DNA of 45,894 bases from Spirochaetales bacterium (lineage in GTDB: Bacteria; Spirochaetota; Spirochaetia; Treponematales; Treponemataceae): NCBI GenBank assembly GCA_030540405.1, contig JAUNWH010000017.1, forward strand, positions 1-45,894, in the 5' to 3' direction. The notes below the pieces were generated by a model. It had not been told where the DNA came from. It made no database searches and was given only the letters and a program-made list of their open reading frames with translations. A program made the position numbers and the translations under genes. Each line of letters opens with the position of its first letter. Positions within the stretch are counted from its first letter, which is position 1. Below, one piece after another: positions 25,183 through 33,202 of this stretch.

Positions 25183-25252
25183 ATTGAAAGAATATTTCAA
25201 AAAAAATTTGGGTGTGAATCTCAAGTTTTACTAAGCGGAGGAATTTAATAAT

Positions 25253-26545
25253 ATGGCTTTGAAAAACACAGAAGAACCTAGAGTTCTTGCAATCATCTTG
25301 GGCGGAGGAAAAGGAACAAGACTCTACCCTCTTACAAAAGAAAGATCCAAACCAGCGGTTCCTTTCGGCGGAAAATATAGAATTGTTGATATTCCTATTT
25401 CAAACTGCATCAACTCTGGCTACAAAAAGATTTACCTTTTGACACAGTTCAACTCTGCGTCTCTTCACCTTCACATAAACAATTCCTATAATTTCGACCG
25501 CTTTTCAGACGGATTTGTAGAAATTCTTGCAGCCGAGCAGACTCTTGAGCATTCTGGATGGTATGAAGGAACAGCAGATGCAGTACGCAAAAACTTCGGC
25601 CATTTTAGAGTTCAGCGTCCAACACATTACATAATTCTTTCCGGCGACCAGCTTTACAAAATGAATCTCAAGGATTTTATGAACAAGCACATTGAAAGCG
25701 GCGCAGAAATCACAATCGCAGCAAAAGCCGTAAACCGCCGTGATGCTTCTGGATTCGGAATCATGCAGGTTGATGACACAAACCGCATTACAGCCTTCAT
25801 GGAAAAGCCAGCCGCGGACATGAACATTGACGCCTGGAAAATTCCAGAAAAATCAAGGGGCGATCTTCCTGCAAGCCTTGAATATCTTGCTTCAATGGGA
25901 ATTTACATTTTCAACGCTTCAACAATGGAAGAGCTTTTAAGCAATGACAAGACAGACTTTGGAAAAGAAATTATTCCAATGGCAATAAAGTCAAAGCAGG
26001 TAAACAGCTACATTTTCAATGACTACTGGGAAGACATCGGAACAATCCGCTCATTCTATGAAGCCACATTGGATCTTACAAATCCCGTCCCAAACTTCAA
26101 CCTTTACGAAGAAGACAAGCCGATTTACACACAGATGCGCAATCTTCCGCCAAGCAAAATCAACAACGCAAACATGACTGCGACACTTGCAAGCGAAGGA
26201 TGCGTAATCGAATATTCACGCGTGCAAAAATCTGTAATAGGAATCCGCTCAATAATCAACGAAGGCTGCGACTTGAATGGCGTTGTAATGATGGGTGCTG
26301 ACTTCTATGAAAGCGAAGAAGACAAAGCAGAAAACAAAAAGAAAAAGATTCCAGATCTTGGAATCGGAAAGAACTGCAAAATAAACAAAGCAATCATTGA
26401 TAAGAACGCCCACATTGGAAACAACTGCTGCATAAACATCAATGGAAAAACTTATGAAGACGGAGATCACGGCCTGTTCTATAGTTCAGACGGAATCATC
26501 GTTATCAGAAAAGGCGCGGTTATTCCAGACGGAACAGTGATTTAA
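25253..26545 (+). CDS. glgC: Glucose-1-phosphate adenylyltransferase
   Basis: 430 residues, family length. The nucleotidyltransferase core opens with ILGGGKGTRLYPLTKERSKPAVPFGGKYR, split here as GGGKGTRL and KERSKPAVPFGGK. YWEDIGTIRSFYEA marks the end of the catalytic domain. The C-terminal hexapeptide repeats (about 320-430) form the left-handed beta-helix. The enzyme makes ADP-glucose for glycogen. A clear GCGGAGGAA Shine-Dalgarno precedes the ATG. No other glycogen genes are in the window, so it is apparently a single-gene unit with its own promoter and terminator. Confidence 0.96.
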   Translation: MALKNTEEPRVLAIILGGGKGTRLYPLTKERSKPAVPFGGKYRIVDIPISNCINSGYKKIYLLTQFNSASLHLHINNSYNFDRFSDGFVEILAAEQTLEHSGWYEGTADAVRKNFGHFRVQRPTHYIILSGDQLYKMNLKDFMNKHIESGAEITIAAKAVNRRDASGFGIMQVDDTNRITAFMEKPAADMNIDAWKIPEKSRGDLPASLEYLASMGIYIFNASTMEELLSNDKTDFGKEIIPMAIKSKQVNSYIFNDYWEDIGTIRSFYEATLDLTNPVPNFNLYEEDKPIYTQMRNLPPSKINNANMTATLASEGCVIEYSRVQKSVIGIRSIINEGCDLNGVVMMGADFYESEEDKAENKKKKIPDLGIGKNCKINKAIIDKNAHIGNNCCININGKTYEDGDHGLFYSSDGIIVIRKGAVIPDGTVI

Positions 26546-26554
26546 AAAAAAGAA

Positions 26555-26572
26555 GGCTGTCATTGGACAGCC
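26555..26572 (+). terminator. Hairpin after glgC
   Basis: Perfect 7-bp stem GGCTGTC (26555-26561) and GACAGCC (26566-26572) with loop ATTG. No T run follows, so it probably acts with the stronger structure downstream. Confidence 0.45.
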
Positions 26573-26584
26573 CCACTTTATATT

Positions 26585-26651
26585 GCACGGGATTTTATAA
26601 AGGAAGTGCCAAAATGCACATAAATATCTTTATAAAACCGTGCTTTTTTTT
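26585..26651 (+). terminator. Branched terminator between glgC and rho
   Basis: GCACGG plus TTTTATAAAG pairs with CTTTATAAAA plus CCGTGC (ending 26643), with a 2-base bulge on the left arm. Eight T follow (26644-26651). The loop holds a small second hairpin GTGC/GCAC. It terminates glgC; its T run overlaps the rho stop codon on the other strand. Confidence 0.8.
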
Positions 26652-28425
26652 ATTCTTCAGACAAACCGCCAGGATTCATCGATGCAAGGAACGCTTCGTT
26701 GTCCTTTGTCTTCCGCATTTTATCACGGATAAGCTCAAGCATATCGGCATCATCCATAGGATTAAGAACTTTGCGAAGAATCCACATACGCTGAAGTTCA
26801 GCTTCAGAAAGCAAAAGCTCCTCTTTTCTTGTGCCGGATTTTTTAATATTGATTGCCGGGAACAATCTGCGCTCTGCAAGTTTTCTGTCAAGGTCAATTT
26901 CACTGTTGCCAGTTCCCTTGAATTCTTCAAAAATAACTTCATCCATGCGGCTTCCTGTTTCAATAAGAGAAGTTGAAATTATTGTAAGAGAACCTCCCTC
27001 TTCCACATTTCTAGCCGCACCAAAAAATCTCTTTGGCTTATGAAGGGCATTTGAATCAACACCGCCGGAAAGAACTTTTCCAGAAGTCGGAACTGTCTGG
27101 TTGTATGCACGCGCAAGACGAGTTATAGAATCAAGGAAAATAACAACATCACGCTTATGCTCAACAAGACGCTTTGCTTTTTCCAAAACCATTTCAGCAA
27201 CCTGAACATGGCGAGTCGCCTGCTCATCAAAAGTTGAAGAAATAACTTCCGCATGAATAGAACGCTCCATTTCTGTAACTTCTTCTGGACGTTCATCAAT
27301 AAGAAGCACAATCAAGTAAACTTCCGGATTATTTACAGTTATTGCGTTTGCAATTTTCTGCATCAATGTTGTTTTTCCTGCCTTTGGAGGAGCAACAATC
27401 AAAAGACGCTGGCCTTTTCCAATCGGAACAAAAAGGTCTACAATGCGGGTGCTAAGTTCCGTTGAAACAGTTTCAAGCCGAAGTTTTTCATTAGGATAAA
27501 GCGGCGTAAGGTTTTCAAACGGAACACGAGTCTGCGCAACGTAAGGATCTTCAAAATTCACAGTTTCAATGCGTAAAAGCGCAAAAAATTTTTCGCCTTC
27601 CTTTGGACTTCTTGTCTGCCCGTAAATTGTGTCGCCAGTTTTCAAGTTGAACAAGCGGATTTGGCTTGGAGAAATATAAATATCATCAGGACCAGGAAGA
27701 TAAGAGTTCTGCGGACTTCTAAGAAAGCCATAGCCGTCAGGAAGAATTTCCAAAGCGCCGGAAGCAAAAATAATTCCGCCATGTTCCGTATGCGCACGTA
27801 AAATTGAAAAAATCAAATCCTGCTTTTTCATAGGAGCCATTTCATCAGCAGAAATTCCGTACTGAACGCCAAGCTCTCTAAGTTCCGGCATACTCTTTTT
27901 TGTAAGGTCGTTTATCAAAAGACGTGGTTTTGACTCGTATTCTTCTGGATTTTCAATTTTTTGGGCAGCCTGAACAGCTTCTAGCCTAGCCTGAAGATTT
28001 TTTTCATAATTGGTATTGTTGTAACGGTTATTGTTGTAGCGGCGGTTTCCATAACGGTTGTTGTTATTCCACCTTCTATTATTATCATAACGCTGGCGAG
28101 GCACATAATGCTCTTCATGTGATGAATCAGAATTTGTCTCTGAAGATTCATGGTGAGATTGCATTTGGTGAGGTTCAGAAGAAGATTCACAAGCCACAGA
28201 ATCATTTTCCTGCGGTTCGGAAGAAGCCTGCTCTGTATTTTCAGTCTCTTCTTTTTCCGATTCAGCTGATTTTTTTACAATTCGCCGCCGTCTTACTTTA
28301 GGAGGATTTTTTGCCTCGTCTGATTCTGTAGATTCAGGATTTTCATTTCCTTCCAACTGGATTGCGGTTTCTTCTGTCTGAGTTTCCGCTGCATCATCTG
28401 AATTACGGCGTTTTATAAGTGCCAT
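26650..28425 (-). CDS. rho: Transcription termination factor Rho with extended N-terminus
   Basis: 591 residues against about 420 in E. coli. The extra length is an N-terminal extension: residues 1-110 are acidic with one basic patch (VRRRRIVKK), and 111-140 are rich in Asn, Arg and Tyr. The Rho_N helix domain (about 165-205), the cold-shock RNA-binding domain (about 215-290) with DGYGFLRSP, and the ATPase with Walker [10 protein letters not shown] (345-353) follow; the [12 protein letters not shown] segment is present. Rho unwinds RNA and ends transcription. It is the first gene after a roughly 200-base leader and ends against glgC. Confidence 0.96.
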   Translation of the reverse strand: MALIKRRNSDDAAETQTEETAIQLEGNENPESTESDEAKNPPKVRRRRIVKKSAESEKEETENTEQASSEPQENDSVACESSSEPHQMQSHHESSETNSDSSHEEHYVPRQRYDNNRRWNNNNRYGNRRYNNNRYNNTNYEKNLQARLEAVQAAQKIENPEEYESKPRLLINDLTKKSMPELRELGVQYGISADEMAPMKKQDLIFSILRAHTEHGGIIFASGALEILPDGYGFLRSPQNSYLPGPDDIYISPSQIRLFNLKTGDTIYGQTRSPKEGEKFFALLRIETVNFEDPYVAQTRVPFENLTPLYPNEKLRLETVSTELSTRIVDLFVPIGKGQRLLIVAPPKAGKTTLMQKIANAITVNNPEVYLIVLLIDERPEEVTEMERSIHAEVISSTFDEQATRHVQVAEMVLEKAKRLVEHKRDVVIFLDSITRLARAYNQTVPTSGKVLSGGVDSNALHKPKRFFGAARNVEEGGSLTIISTSLIETGSRMDEVIFEEFKGTGNSEIDLDRKLAERRLFPAINIKKSGTRKEELLLSEAELQRMWILRKVLNPMDDADMLELIRDKMRKTKDNEAFLASMNPGGLSEE

Positions 28426-28441
28426 AGATTACTCCAAAATA

Positions 28442-28466
28442 GGCATCCCAAAAGGCGGGGTATGCC
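28442..28466 (-). promoter_or_regulatory. Hairpin in the rho leader
   Basis: Stem GGCATCCC (28442-28449) with GGG-T-ATGCC (28458-28466), one bulge, located 17 bases before the rho ATG. It could influence rho translation, or act as weak transcription end on the other strand. No known riboswitch is recognised. Confidence 0.4.
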
Positions 28467-28622
28467 GTTTTTATATGCAAGAACTGCAATAATTTTTATG
28501 ATTTTCAATTTCAAAAAAGCCAGAAAAAACTCCAGCATATTCTATAAAAAACCCAGAACAAGGGCATTTTTGATAATTTTTCGGAAAAATAAAAGAAATA
28601 AAATTACTAATAAAACAGTTTT

Positions 28623-28652
28623 ATTTTAATCTTACTATTGCATTTTTGTCAA
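28623..28652 (-). promoter_or_regulatory. Candidate rho promoter
   Basis: On the minus strand TTGACA (28652-28647), 18-base spacer, TAAAAT (28628-28623). It would give a leader of about 190 bases before rho, long enough for autoregulation by Rho-dependent attenuation, which is known in other bacteria. Confidence 0.5.
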
Positions 28653-28676
28653 TAAAAATTAACTTTGACTTTGAAA

Positions 28677-29099
28677 TTACCTAGCTTCATTTGACTGCAT
28701 AATAAGAGAATTTTTATATTCTTCCGAAGCAACAGAAAAAATATCAGAAGCAGGGATTTCATCAATCATGGAAATTTTTCCTTCAAATTCCACTTCGTCA
28801 GAAATACGAAGCCTTGCCGCTTTTAAATCTCCATGGACTTTGCTTCCATCGCAAAGCTCTATACGGTCTTTTGCCTCTATATCTCCTGTTATTTTTCCTG
28901 AAACAACAATTGAATTCGCGCTCATTTTGTCAACATCGCAAACCGCAGTTTTTTCAATTTCAAGATTGCCAGAAGCGTTTATTGTTCCATGAAATTTGCC
29001 AGTAATAACAAGATTGTCAGAAAATTCCAGCACACCGTCAAATTCAGTTTCCTGTCCGAATACTGTTAAATTTCCAGCGGAAAATCCTGACATCAGCAC
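28677..29099 (-). CDS. Bactofilin
   Basis: 140 residues with a central bactofilin domain (about 10-115) built of short beta-helical repeats: TEFDGVLEFSDNLVITGKF, HGTINASGNLEIEKTAV, SANSIVVSGKITGDIEA and DLKAARLRIS. Bactofilins polymerise into membrane-associated filaments that set cell shape; in spirochaetes they are linked with cell shape and cytoplasmic organisation. It follows HU by 30 bases. Confidence 0.9.
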   Translation of the reverse strand: MLMSGFSAGNLTVFGQETEFDGVLEFSDNLVITGKFHGTINASGNLEIEKTAVCDVDKMSANSIVVSGKITGDIEAKDRIELCDGSKVHGDLKAARLRISDEVEFEGKISMIDEIPASDIFSVASEEYKNSLIMQSNEAR

Positions 29100-29129
29100 A
29101 CCTCTTGAATCTTAAAAATGGAAAAGATT

Positions 29130-29456
29130 TTAATTCTGCTCATTGGAAACTTCGCTAACGGGCAAATCCCATAAAGCTTTTTTTAATTCCTGACCAGAAC
29201 GGAAAGCAATAACATAATGAGGAGCAACAGAAAGCTGCTGTCCTGTTTTTGGATTGCGGGCATTTTGCCTTCCTTTGCGAAGCCGCGCCTCAAATGTTCC
29301 AAAGCCACGCAATTCAATTGTGTTACCATCTTTTAGAACTTCTTTCATTTGATCAAAAAGATTTTCCATGATGGTCTGAACTGCAAGCTTTTCGTATTTT
29401 GTATTTTGATAAACAGCTTCCAGCAAATCGTTTTTTGTAACTTTTTTTGAAGACAT
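29130..29456 (-). CDS. hup: HU family DNA-binding protein
   Basis: 108 residues, slightly longer than HU (about 90) with an acidic C-terminal tail (VSEVSNEQN). The HU/IHF signature GFGTFEARLRKGRQNARNPK is complete (about residues 51-70), including the Pro-containing arm tip. It bends and packs DNA. It lies 50 bases after rpsT, separated by a terminator, so it probably has read-through or its own promoter. Confidence 0.93.
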   Translation of the reverse strand: MSSKKVTKNDLLEAVYQNTKYEKLAVQTIMENLFDQMKEVLKDGNTIELRGFGTFEARLRKGRQNARNPKTGQQLSVAPHYVIAFRSGQELKKALWDLPVSEVSNEQN

Positions 29457-29472
29457 TCCAACACCACAAACA

Positions 29473-29501
29473 AAAGGATGCTGTTTTTAACAACATCCTT
29501 T
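29473..29501 (-). terminator. Terminator after rpsT
   Basis: Thirteen-bp stem formed by AAAGGATG-TTGTT and AACAG-CATCCTTT on the minus strand with a three-base loop, followed by TTGTTTG. It lies between the rpsT stop and the HU start. Confidence 0.8.
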
Positions 29502-29506
29502 AAAGT

Positions 29507-29785
29507 TTATTTTGCAGCTGCAAAAGTTACATTGTAAAGAACAGCCATGCGGCTCTTTTTGCGTGCGCAAGCATTGAGCTTTATTACACCCTTGCGGTAT
29601 GCATTGTCAAGTTCTGAATGAACAACCTTGAGTTTTTCCTGAGCAAGAGGCTGATCCTTTTTAAGGATAGCTTCCATGTATTTCTTCAAGCTTGTATGTA
29701 CTCTAGACTTAACTGCCTTGTTGCGCATTCTGCGAACTTCGCTCTGTGCGTGTCTTTTTTCTGCAGATGTTTTCTTTACTGACAC
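29507..29785 (-). CDS. rpsT: Small ribosomal subunit protein bS20
   Basis: 92 residues, all helical and strongly basic. It matches S20: SAEKRHAQSEVRRMRNKAVK near the start, the KSRVHTSLKKY segment, and a C-terminal NACARKKSRMA. S20 binds 16S rRNA early in 30S assembly. It lies 51 bases downstream of a small zinc-ribbon gene and is followed by a strong terminator. Confidence 0.95.
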   Translation of the reverse strand: MSVKKTSAEKRHAQSEVRRMRNKAVKSRVHTSLKKYMEAILKKDQPLAQEKLKVVHSELDNAYRKGVIKLNACARKKSRMAVLYNVTFAAAK

Positions 29786-29836
29786 AGGATACCTCCGAAT
29801 AAATTCCTATGAAAATACCGTTTACGGCTTTGATTT

Positions 29837-30010
29837 TTATTTAAAATCTTTAGGTCTGCGCTCAATGCGTTTGCATTTCTGGCATTCTGCAAGATTCTTG
29901 AGTTTTCCGTTCTCAAAAAAAGTCTTCATTACAATTTCACCGCCGCAATCTGGGCAAATAAATTTCTGTGTTGCAACAGTTGTACGAGAGTTCTTACTGG
30001 CTCCGGCCAT
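29837..30010 (-). CDS. Small zinc-ribbon protein (57 residues)
   Basis: ATG at 30010, after GGAGGAAG with a 3- to 4-base gap to the start region, and TAA at 29837. The translation starts MAGASKNSRTTVATQKFICP and ends in KRIERRPKDFK. Four cysteines in two pairs, C-P-D-C (residues 19-22) and C-Q-K-C (43-46), form a zinc ribbon. It is cytoplasmic by composition and is neither rpmE-like nor rpmG-like in the flanks. It precedes rpsT and may be cotranscribed. I know such small zinc ribbons from treponemes as hypothetical proteins only. Confidence 0.8.
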   Translation of the reverse strand: MAGASKNSRTTVATQKFICPDCGGEIVMKTFFENGKLKNLAECQKCKRIERRPKDFK

Positions 30011-30248
30011 CGTCTTCCTCCATAGTAGATTTGCAGCTTTCCATAAAAATCGAAAGCTTATTTTTATTTGAAAGAAACAGCGGCGATTCAGAATGGACGA
30101 ACCTCAGAAGCAACCACAGATTTCTTTATATGTTCTAGAAATATACACAATTTAGCATTTGTATGTCAAGAACAGAACAGCAATTCTAAGCAAAATAAAA
30201 CTACAAATATCCAAATTTTCAGCATAAAACCACTGAAAAAACTCAAAA

Positions 30249-31013
30249 TTACACAACTGAAGATGCAACTGGAAGCTTTCTCCACTCTTCAAGCTGATTT
30301 TTTATAAGTTCCCGGGATTCTTCAAGAATCAGCTTTTCTTCTTCCTTTGTTTCAGGGAAAGGATAAACTTTTAGAACTTTTACGCGGTACGAGCCTTTAT
30401 GAAGATTCCGAAACAGAGAATTAAGCCTTGAAATCTGCCAGCCGCCGTCAAGAGCACAAACCGCAACAGGAAGCTTTGTGCTTTCAACAAGCCGCCTGAA
30501 TCCAGCCGCATAAAACTGCCCTACATTTCCGTCGCGGGTTCTTGTTCCTTCCGGGAAAATTACAGGAATTTGTTTTTTTTGCAGCACACGGGAAGCAAAG
30601 CTGTCTATAGAAGACATTGCGACAGAAGGACTTCCATGGCGCGGAATCATGCAGTGTCCCTGAGTTTTCAGCATTTTTCCAACCATAGGAACAGAGCCAA
30701 GGGTGTCTTTTGCAACAAAGCGCGCTTTTTTTCCGCCGAAGTATTTTAAATAAACAACAATGTCAAAAAGGCTTTGGTGGTTGGAAATCACAACAAACTG
30801 CTCTGGAAGCAGCTTCAAATTCTCCTTGTCGCCAAGAAACTGAAATTTTCTATACAATTTTAAAATTGCAAACACAACTCTTGCGCACCGGCAAGTTATG
30901 TAATCAGACCAAAAGAGGGCTGCTTTCCTGCTGAAAGGATAAACAAGGCAAAGCATAAATGTAGGAAAAACAACCTCTCCAAGGCAAATCAAAAGTGTAA
31001 TAAATCCAAGCAT
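30249..31013 (-). CDS. plsC: 1-acyl-sn-glycerol-3-phosphate acyltransferase
   Basis: 254 residues. The catalytic NHQSLFD box has His79 and Asp84, and FPEGTRTRDG is the substrate-binding box. Hydrophobic segments at about 1-28 suggest membrane anchoring. PlsC converts lysophosphatidic acid to phosphatidic acid in phospholipid synthesis. It stands alone between the rpsT region and the galactanase gene, both on the same strand. Confidence 0.92.
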   Translation of the reverse strand: MLGFITLLICLGEVVFPTFMLCLVYPFSRKAALFWSDYITCRCARVVFAILKLYRKFQFLGDKENLKLLPEQFVVISNHQSLFDIVVYLKYFGGKKARFVAKDTLGSVPMVGKMLKTQGHCMIPRHGSPSVAMSSIDSFASRVLQKKQIPVIFPEGTRTRDGNVGQFYAAGFRRLVESTKLPVAVCALDGGWQISRLNSLFRNLHKGSYRVKVLKVYPFPETKEEEKLILEESRELIKNQLEEWRKLPVASSVV

Positions 31014-31040
31014 GGTCTGATTATAGCAAGGCTTTTTTTA

Positions 31041-33053
31041 TTATTCAACAAGGAGCAAGTTAACGTCGTCCATTACAATCCAAGCTCCGTTTGCACCTGA
31101 CGCAGCGTCAAATTCTGCTTTTATAAGCGCGCCGACAGTTATTGACTCCGTTGAATCGTCAAGTTCAATTATAGGAAGCTCTGCCTTGTAGAATTTTTTC
31201 CAAGTGTTTGGAATTGTAACATCGCAAGTGAATTCAGTTTTGCTTCCGTCTTTTTTCTGAACAACAGCCTTGAAAACTGTTCCGCTAGGATTTTTTATTC
31301 CTGTTCCTTCAAAATGTGCAAAGCACTTGTATTTTCCAGCAGAAAATTCTTTTACAGTCTGAGAGACTGTGAACTCAAAGTTGTCTTTTTCCCATGCGGT
31401 AAAGTAGCAGACGCCTTCTTTTGCATTCTGGTTGTTCTTGTCAATTTTTGGAGTTCCTTTTCCAAAAGGATTTTCAACAGTCCAGCCAGTAAGATCGCCG
31501 CTTTCAAAGCTTCCGTTTACAAGGAAATTGCTTGCGGTAACATTTACAGTGCATTCAGCCTTTCCGCCTTTTTTGAGTTTTCCAGGAATTTTATACTCGC
31601 CAAAGTCAGGCTTTTCTGTTACAGTTTTTGAGGCAGCCGCGTCCCATTCAACAGGTTCGTCTTTTACAGAACCGTCATTGTAAACAACTTTTACAGTTTT
31701 TGGCAACGATTCCTGTTTTCCGTAGGCAAATTCAACACGAGGATTTTCCACGCGGATTACATTCAGCTTGCCTTTTGAACCTATGCGCGCATATTTAAAT
31801 ACATTGATTGAATCAAGGCACTTTCCGTCAAAGTCAAAGAAAGCCTGATTGTCCCAAGTGCCGCCGTTTCTTGCAGAGCGAACTTCCTTGTCATATTCAG
31901 CAGCATAAGAAGAAGCCCAGCCGCAGCCGTATTTTTCCCATGCCCGGAAATTTCCTTCAAGAACAGACTGAGCATCGGGAGCTTCTGGCTTATAATGGCG
32001 GACAGGAATCCAAGCCGGCTCCCAATAGAACACGCCAACTCCTTTTTTTACAGAAGCAACAGCCGCAATTACGTCCCGAACCGCAACAGCCTGACCTTCA
32101 ACAGAGAACGGATAGTCAAATTCCTGTTCCGAGGACATTCCAGACACAACGTTTCCGAATCCGTCGCCGTCATCATTTGTAAACGGATATGAAGTTTCTG
32201 CGACCATGACTTTTTTATTGTAAATATTTGAAAGTTTTTTCAGAGTGACAGCAAGCTTTCCAGCTTCGCCGTGCCAGAAAGGATAATATGAAGTTGCAAA
32301 AATGTCGTAGTCAACATTGAATTTTTCAAGCAGCCCTGCCCTTTTTTCCAAATATCCTTCAGAAAGCGGATCTGTGTAATGAACAACAATCTGAATGTTT
32401 TTGTCGAAATTTCTTACAGCCTTGCAGCCAGCACCGACCAAAGCCAAAACTTTGTCATCGTACATTTCGCCGCACATTCCATTGTTGATTTCGTTTCCAA
32501 CCTGAACCATCGTAACTTTTACGCCGGCAGCTTTAAGTTTTTCCAAACTTTCAGTTGTATATTTTGACAATGCGGCTTCTTTTTCATCGAATGTCATGTT
32601 TTTCCAGGCTTTTGGGACTGACTGCTTGTTTGGATCAGCCCAGAAATCCGAGTAATGGAAATCAATCAAAACGCCAAGACCTGCATCTGTGGCTCTTTTT
32701 CCGATTTTTGCAGCAGTTTCAATGTCGTTGTTTCCGCCGCCGTAGCCGTTTCCGTTTGCATCAAAAGGATCGTTCCACACACGGATTCTAACACAGTTTG
32801 CGCCACCCATTTTTAGAAGCTCAAGCAAATCCGCTTTTTTTCCGTTCGCATCATAAAAAACGCCTCCGGCATCTTCTACAGAAACCATGGACGAAACATC
32901 AACTCCCATTACAAAATCATCAGCAAGATTTTCAACAGGAAGAACTGTTATATTTGCTGAACCGCGGGCTTTTGTAGAAATTCCGCAGGCCGCAAGTGAA
33001 AGAACTGAAACGCAAGCAATAGCCGCTCCAATGCATTTTCTAAAAATTTTCAT
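31041..33053 (-). CDS. Arabinogalactan endo-beta-1,4-galactanase (GH53) lipoprotein
   Basis: 670 residues from the ATG at 33053, which has GGAGG just upstream; the open frame reaches 33086 without support. A lipobox LAAC places the acylated Cys at residue 23. The GH53 domain (about 45-400) has acid/base Glu188 in VQVGNEIN and nucleophile Glu285 in VMVAETSYPF. It is followed by a bacterial Ig-like domain (about 440-500, SLPKTVKVVYNDGSVKDEPV) and a C-terminal galactan-binding module of CBM61 type (about 505-670, NFLVNGSFESGDLTGW). The enzyme cuts beta-1,4-galactan of plant pectin at the cell surface. It implies a plant-fibre habitat. Confidence 0.93.
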   Translation of the reverse strand: MKIFRKCIGAAIACVSVLSLAACGISTKARGSANITVLPVENLADDFVMGVDVSSMVSVEDAGGVFYDANGKKADLLELLKMGGANCVRIRVWNDPFDANGNGYGGGNNDIETAAKIGKRATDAGLGVLIDFHYSDFWADPNKQSVPKAWKNMTFDEKEAALSKYTTESLEKLKAAGVKVTMVQVGNEINNGMCGEMYDDKVLALVGAGCKAVRNFDKNIQIVVHYTDPLSEGYLEKRAGLLEKFNVDYDIFATSYYPFWHGEAGKLAVTLKKLSNIYNKKVMVAETSYPFTNDDGDGFGNVVSGMSSEQEFDYPFSVEGQAVAVRDVIAAVASVKKGVGVFYWEPAWIPVRHYKPEAPDAQSVLEGNFRAWEKYGCGWASSYAAEYDKEVRSARNGGTWDNQAFFDFDGKCLDSINVFKYARIGSKGKLNVIRVENPRVEFAYGKQESLPKTVKVVYNDGSVKDEPVEWDAAASKTVTEKPDFGEYKIPGKLKKGGKAECTVNVTASNFLVNGSFESGDLTGWTVENPFGKGTPKIDKNNQNAKEGVCYFTAWEKDNFEFTVSQTVKEFSAGKYKCFAHFEGTGIKNPSGTVFKAVVQKKDGSKTEFTCDVTIPNTWKKFYKAELPIIELDDSTESITVGALIKAEFDAASGANGAWIVMDDVNLLLVE

Positions 33054-33145
33054 AAAGCCTCCAATTTTTATACAGGTTATCAACACGAGTTGACTTTATT
33101 ATATATCACCTTTTTATATAAAGCAAATTTTTTTTCATTTAAAAT

Positions 33146-33182
33146 AAAAAAAGCGGAAAATCCACAAACGGGACTTCCGCCT
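33146..33182 (-). terminator. Terminator of the SPOR-protein gene
   Basis: On the minus strand GGCGGAAGTCC pairs with GGA-TTTTCCGC around a short loop, followed by TTTTTTTATTTT. It lies between the stop at 33203 and the galactanase gene. Confidence 0.85.
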
Positions 33183-33202
33183 TTATTTACTTTCAAAATG
33201 AA

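Noticed and set aside
28442-28466. Riboswitch in the rho leader
   Set aside because: Only a single short hairpin is visible, with no known aptamer pattern.
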